Source: Anaerolineales bacterium (GTDB lineage Bacteria; Chloroflexota; Anaerolineae; Anaerolineales; Villigracilaceae). Taken from it: DNA of 15,519 bases. A program made the translations under genes and the position numbers. The stretch is taken from contig JADGQD010000026.1 in assembly GCA_017882065.1 (NCBI GenBank), positions 1 through 15,519 on the forward strand, written 5' to 3'. The notes beneath the pieces are model-generated. The model ran no database searches. It was given only the letters and a program-made list of their open reading frames with translations, and had not been told where the DNA came from. Below, one piece after another: positions 13,414-15,519 of the stretch (its first letter is position 1; each line of letters starts with the position of its first letter).

Positions 13414-15519
13414 TCAATACCCGGCGCGATCATGTTCGGTCGCAGGAGTGTGCTTGTGCAGGAAGCCCTGTTCGTGCATGCGGTTGTGCAGGCGGCGGTG
13501 AGCCGAGGTGACCACCAGGCGCATGCGCTTGTAAGCCTGATCGTCGGCGCGAGTGCCGATCGTGTCCAGGAAGGCCAGGGTTCCCTCGATCTGCTCGAGG
13601 AGGGTGACCGCGTCGAAGGCGGAGAGGTGCGGTGAGCCCTCCACGCTGACCATCACCGGCGAGGAGTGGGCGGCGATCATCTCCGGCTTATCGGGGTAGT
13701 GGCCGCGGACCAGCAGGGCCAGCCAGGCGCTCTTCGGGATCTTTACGCTCCAGTTGCCGCGGCCGCCCTCGGACGGGAGGGGCGCCCCGGCCTGCACTTC
13801 GCCGTTGACCAACAGCTCGACGTGTGAGACCGGGATTGTGGCGCTGGCTACCTCCCAACCCACGTCGAGGGTCCCGCCGCCAACCGGCAGGCTGAGGCGG
13901 CTGCCCATCGGCTTTCCGTCCACGTGGAAGTCGAGCAGCGGGCCGTAGGAGACGAATGTCTCCGCCCGGCGGACGGCTTCCATCCAGGCTTCGTAGGTAA
14001 ACGGGACCTGCGGGTCGATGTGAGCATAGGTGCGCACCGTGCCGACCGCGGTGGCGGCGTTCATCTTGTCCGTCCCGCCGACGGCAGGCACCAGGTAGCC
14101 ACAATTCAGGTAGCGATACCAGTCGATCAACGAGTAGGGGTCGATACCCAGGTAGTGTTCCTCCCAGCAGGTCATCTCCACTGCGTCGATGACGCCCTCG
14201 ATGATGGAGGCGGCGTGCTCCAAGTGCGGGTAAGGGAAATGCGGCAGCACCACCAGCCCCTGCTGTTCTTTGCACTGTCGGGCCCACTCGGTCAGCAGGA
14301 CCTCCACCGGGTCGCCCAGGGCGGATTCGTCCGGACCGCCGGTCGTCATCGGGACGATGATCGCGCCGCGGTAGCCGAGCAGGGAGATGTGCCCCATGGA
14401 ATGCTGGCGGTTCTCGGTGCCGACCCGCACCAGGTACTCCCCGTCCCCACCTGCCTCCCTGGAGCCCCAAGTGGTGCGGCCGTCGAAATCGCCCACATTG
14501 GTCATCAGCTCGCCCCACTGGCTGGCGAGCAGGTTGACCACGTTGACCCCTTCGCCGGCGCCCTCAAGCAGGGCGGTCATCGGGGAGAGGAAGTGCACAT
14601 GCGTGTCGGCCGTGACCCAGCCGCGCTCTCGCCAGGGCAGCACCTTCTCTATCTCGACGACCAGCTCGCGGGTACCGGGGGTGATCTCGAAGATGCGCTT
14701 CACCGGGCGGATCTCAAACCCCTTGGAAACCTCCACGTAGACCTTGCCGAGAGGCAGGTCGAGGCGCGTCTCCCCGGGGATATAAGTGCAGGAATGGCGA
14801 TGCTGGTGGCTGAAGTCTGCGCTGTAGTCCTCGAACCAAGCCGTGTTGAGGATGCGGTGCCGGTCGAGAGGGGCCAAGTACTCCCCGGCCTCGCCGTGGA
14901 CGTGCAGTTTAACCGCCTCCGGCCGGCCGGAAGCCTTGTCGACGGCCTTGAGGGTCACTCGCTGGGTTGCCGTGCCCACCGGCCGGAACGGTTCTATCCG
15001 GGCGGCTTCCACGTCCGCCAGGGGCAGGGTGATGCCTCCCGGCAGGTGGAAACAGGCCTCGGGGTGGGCGGTGTATTCCACCAGCACTTCCGAATCCGAT
15101 AGCACCGGAAGCTGGTTGTCGTAGGACTGCTCCCAGTCCGCCTGCGGGTAAACCGGGCGCGCCTGGGCCGAGATGACCTGACCCAGGTCGAGCTGGACCT
15201 GGGAGTAGAGGCCGCAGTCGTCCTGGTGCGGATCGAATTTTTCCCCGGCGGGTAATTTGAGCAGCGTCTTCCGGCGGGACCGCCAGCGCAGCGGATAGGT
15301 GGCCGTGTCCCCGCACGAGACCGCCGAGAGGATCAGCACCCCGCTGACCGGCTCGATGAACAGGCCTGCAACCGCCTTCTCCGGATGGGGGTTCTCCCAA
15401 GCCCACAACCATTCCGTCAGCGGACCAAAGTCGCCAGGGTTCACCCGCGTCTGGCTCTCCCCCCACAGCCGCGCCGTCTGCTCGTGATGAGGGCGCACCG
15501 GGAAGGGTTTGTGGTGGGC
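13414..15519 (-). CDS. CehA/McbA family metallohydrolase, N-terminus beyond the window
   Basis: The frame is open from the window edge; numbering here is from the GTG at 15498, which gives 694 residues, and seven more codons reach the edge with no stop. A beta-sandwich region resembling carboxypeptidase regulatory domains is at about 175-285. The PHP-like hydrolase domain runs from about 292 to 525: WVTADTHVHFLSP with H300 and H302, TENRQHSMGHISLLGY with E362 and H370, VVLPHFPYPHLEHA with H420, and PAVGGTDKMNAAT with D477, all plausible metal ligands. Family members hydrolyse esters such as carbaryl, but most have no known substrate. The C-terminus looks natural. The gene is far more G+C rich than its neighbours and on the opposite strand, so it is likely foreign to this locus. 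Confidence 0.8.
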   Translation of the reverse strand, partial: AHHKPFPVRPHHEQTARLWGESQTRVNPGDFGPLTEWLWAWENPHPEKAVAGLFIEPVSGVLILSAVSCGDTATYPLRWRSRRKTLLKLPAGEKFDPHQDDCGLYSQVQLDLGQVISAQARPVYPQADWEQSYDNQLPVLSDSEVLVEYTAHPEACFHLPGGITLPLADVEAARIEPFRPVGTATQRVTLKAVDKASGRPEAVKLHVHGEAGEYLAPLDRHRILNTAWFEDYSADFSHQHRHSCTYIPGETRLDLPLGKVYVEVSKGFEIRPVKRIFEITPGTRELVVEIEKVLPWRERGWVTADTHVHFLSPMTALLEGAGEGVNVVNLLASQWGELMTNVGDFDGRTTWGSREAGGDGEYLVRVGTENRQHSMGHISLLGYRGAIIVPMTTGGPDESALGDPVEVLLTEWARQCKEQQGLVVLPHFPYPHLEHAASIIEGVIDAVEMTCWEEHYLGIDPYSLIDWYRYLNCGYLVPAVGGTDKMNAATAVGTVRTYAHIDPQVPFTYEAWMEAVRRAETFVSYGPLLDFHVDGKPMGSRLSLPVGGGTLDVGWEVASATIPVSHVELLVNGEVQAGAPLPSEGGRGNWSVKIPKSAWLALLVRGHYPDKPEMIAAHSSPVMVSVEGSPHLSAFDAVTLLEQIEGTLAFLDTIGTRADDQAYKRMRLVVTSAHRRLHNRMHEQGFLHKHTPATEHDRAGY

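Noticed and set aside
13399..13416. Insertion-sequence end or attachment site at the composition break
   Set aside because: No terminal inverted repeat, target duplication, integrase or tRNA is visible; only a short GGCGAGGCGG direct repeat is present, which can be chance.
13402..13635. Plus-strand frame continuing from the kinase start to 13635 as a real 89-residue protein
   Set aside because: After codon 12 the sequence is only the complement of the metallohydrolase 3' end; no kinase motif follows.
13924..15102. 392-codon open frame on the plus strand inside the metallohydrolase
   Set aside because: It is an antisense shadow typical of G+C-rich coding DNA. The opposite strand has all the family motifs, and this frame has none.

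Overview
The window is the distal half of a bacterial ribosomal-protein supercluster (spc and alpha operons, then truA-rplM-rpsI), followed by accessory genes and an abrupt change of sequence character near 13.4 kb. The order rpsH-rplF-rplR-rpsE-rpmD-rplO-secY-adk-map-rpmJ-rpsM-rpsK-rpsD-rpoA-rplQ-truA-rplM-rpsI is plainly bacterial. A four-cysteine S4, a tetrapyrrole-methylase/MazG fusion after rpsI, and the general look of the proteins suggest Chloroflexota, probably Anaerolineae. That placement is inference from memory of protein families; no search was run.

Layout. Bases 2-5225 hold the spc genes ending in secY, adk and map, all on the plus strand and tightly packed, with an 8-base overlap between rpsE and rpmD. 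infA, often found between map and rpmJ, is absent. The 95-base gap there carries a good promoter candidate, so the alpha operon (rpmJ, rpsM, rpsK, rpsD, rpoA, rplQ; 5321-8362) may have its own start. A palindromic repeat separates rplQ from truA. rplM and rpsI follow and end in a strong hairpin terminator at 10112-10163. mazG (10175-11623) begins only 11 bases after the terminator's T-tract.

From 11643 the organisation loosens. A bidirectional terminator separates mazG from a convergent minus-strand remnant with a bacterial PH-like motif. Back to back with it is a short TatA-like gene; neither has a convincing start codon. Next come a 26-codon ORF with a good ribosome binding site, a class II aldolase (12455-13369), and the first 12 codons of an FGGY-type sugar kinase whose ATG overlaps the aldolase stop. 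The kinase then breaks off.

From about 13402-13414 to the window end the DNA is much richer in G+C and encodes, on the minus strand, the C-terminal 701 residues of a CehA/McbA-like metallohydrolase with a PHP-type fold. The break is either a real rearrangement or insertion into the kinase, or a misassembly. I found no rRNA, tRNA, CRISPR array, transposase or phage gene, and no clear new multi-gene system.
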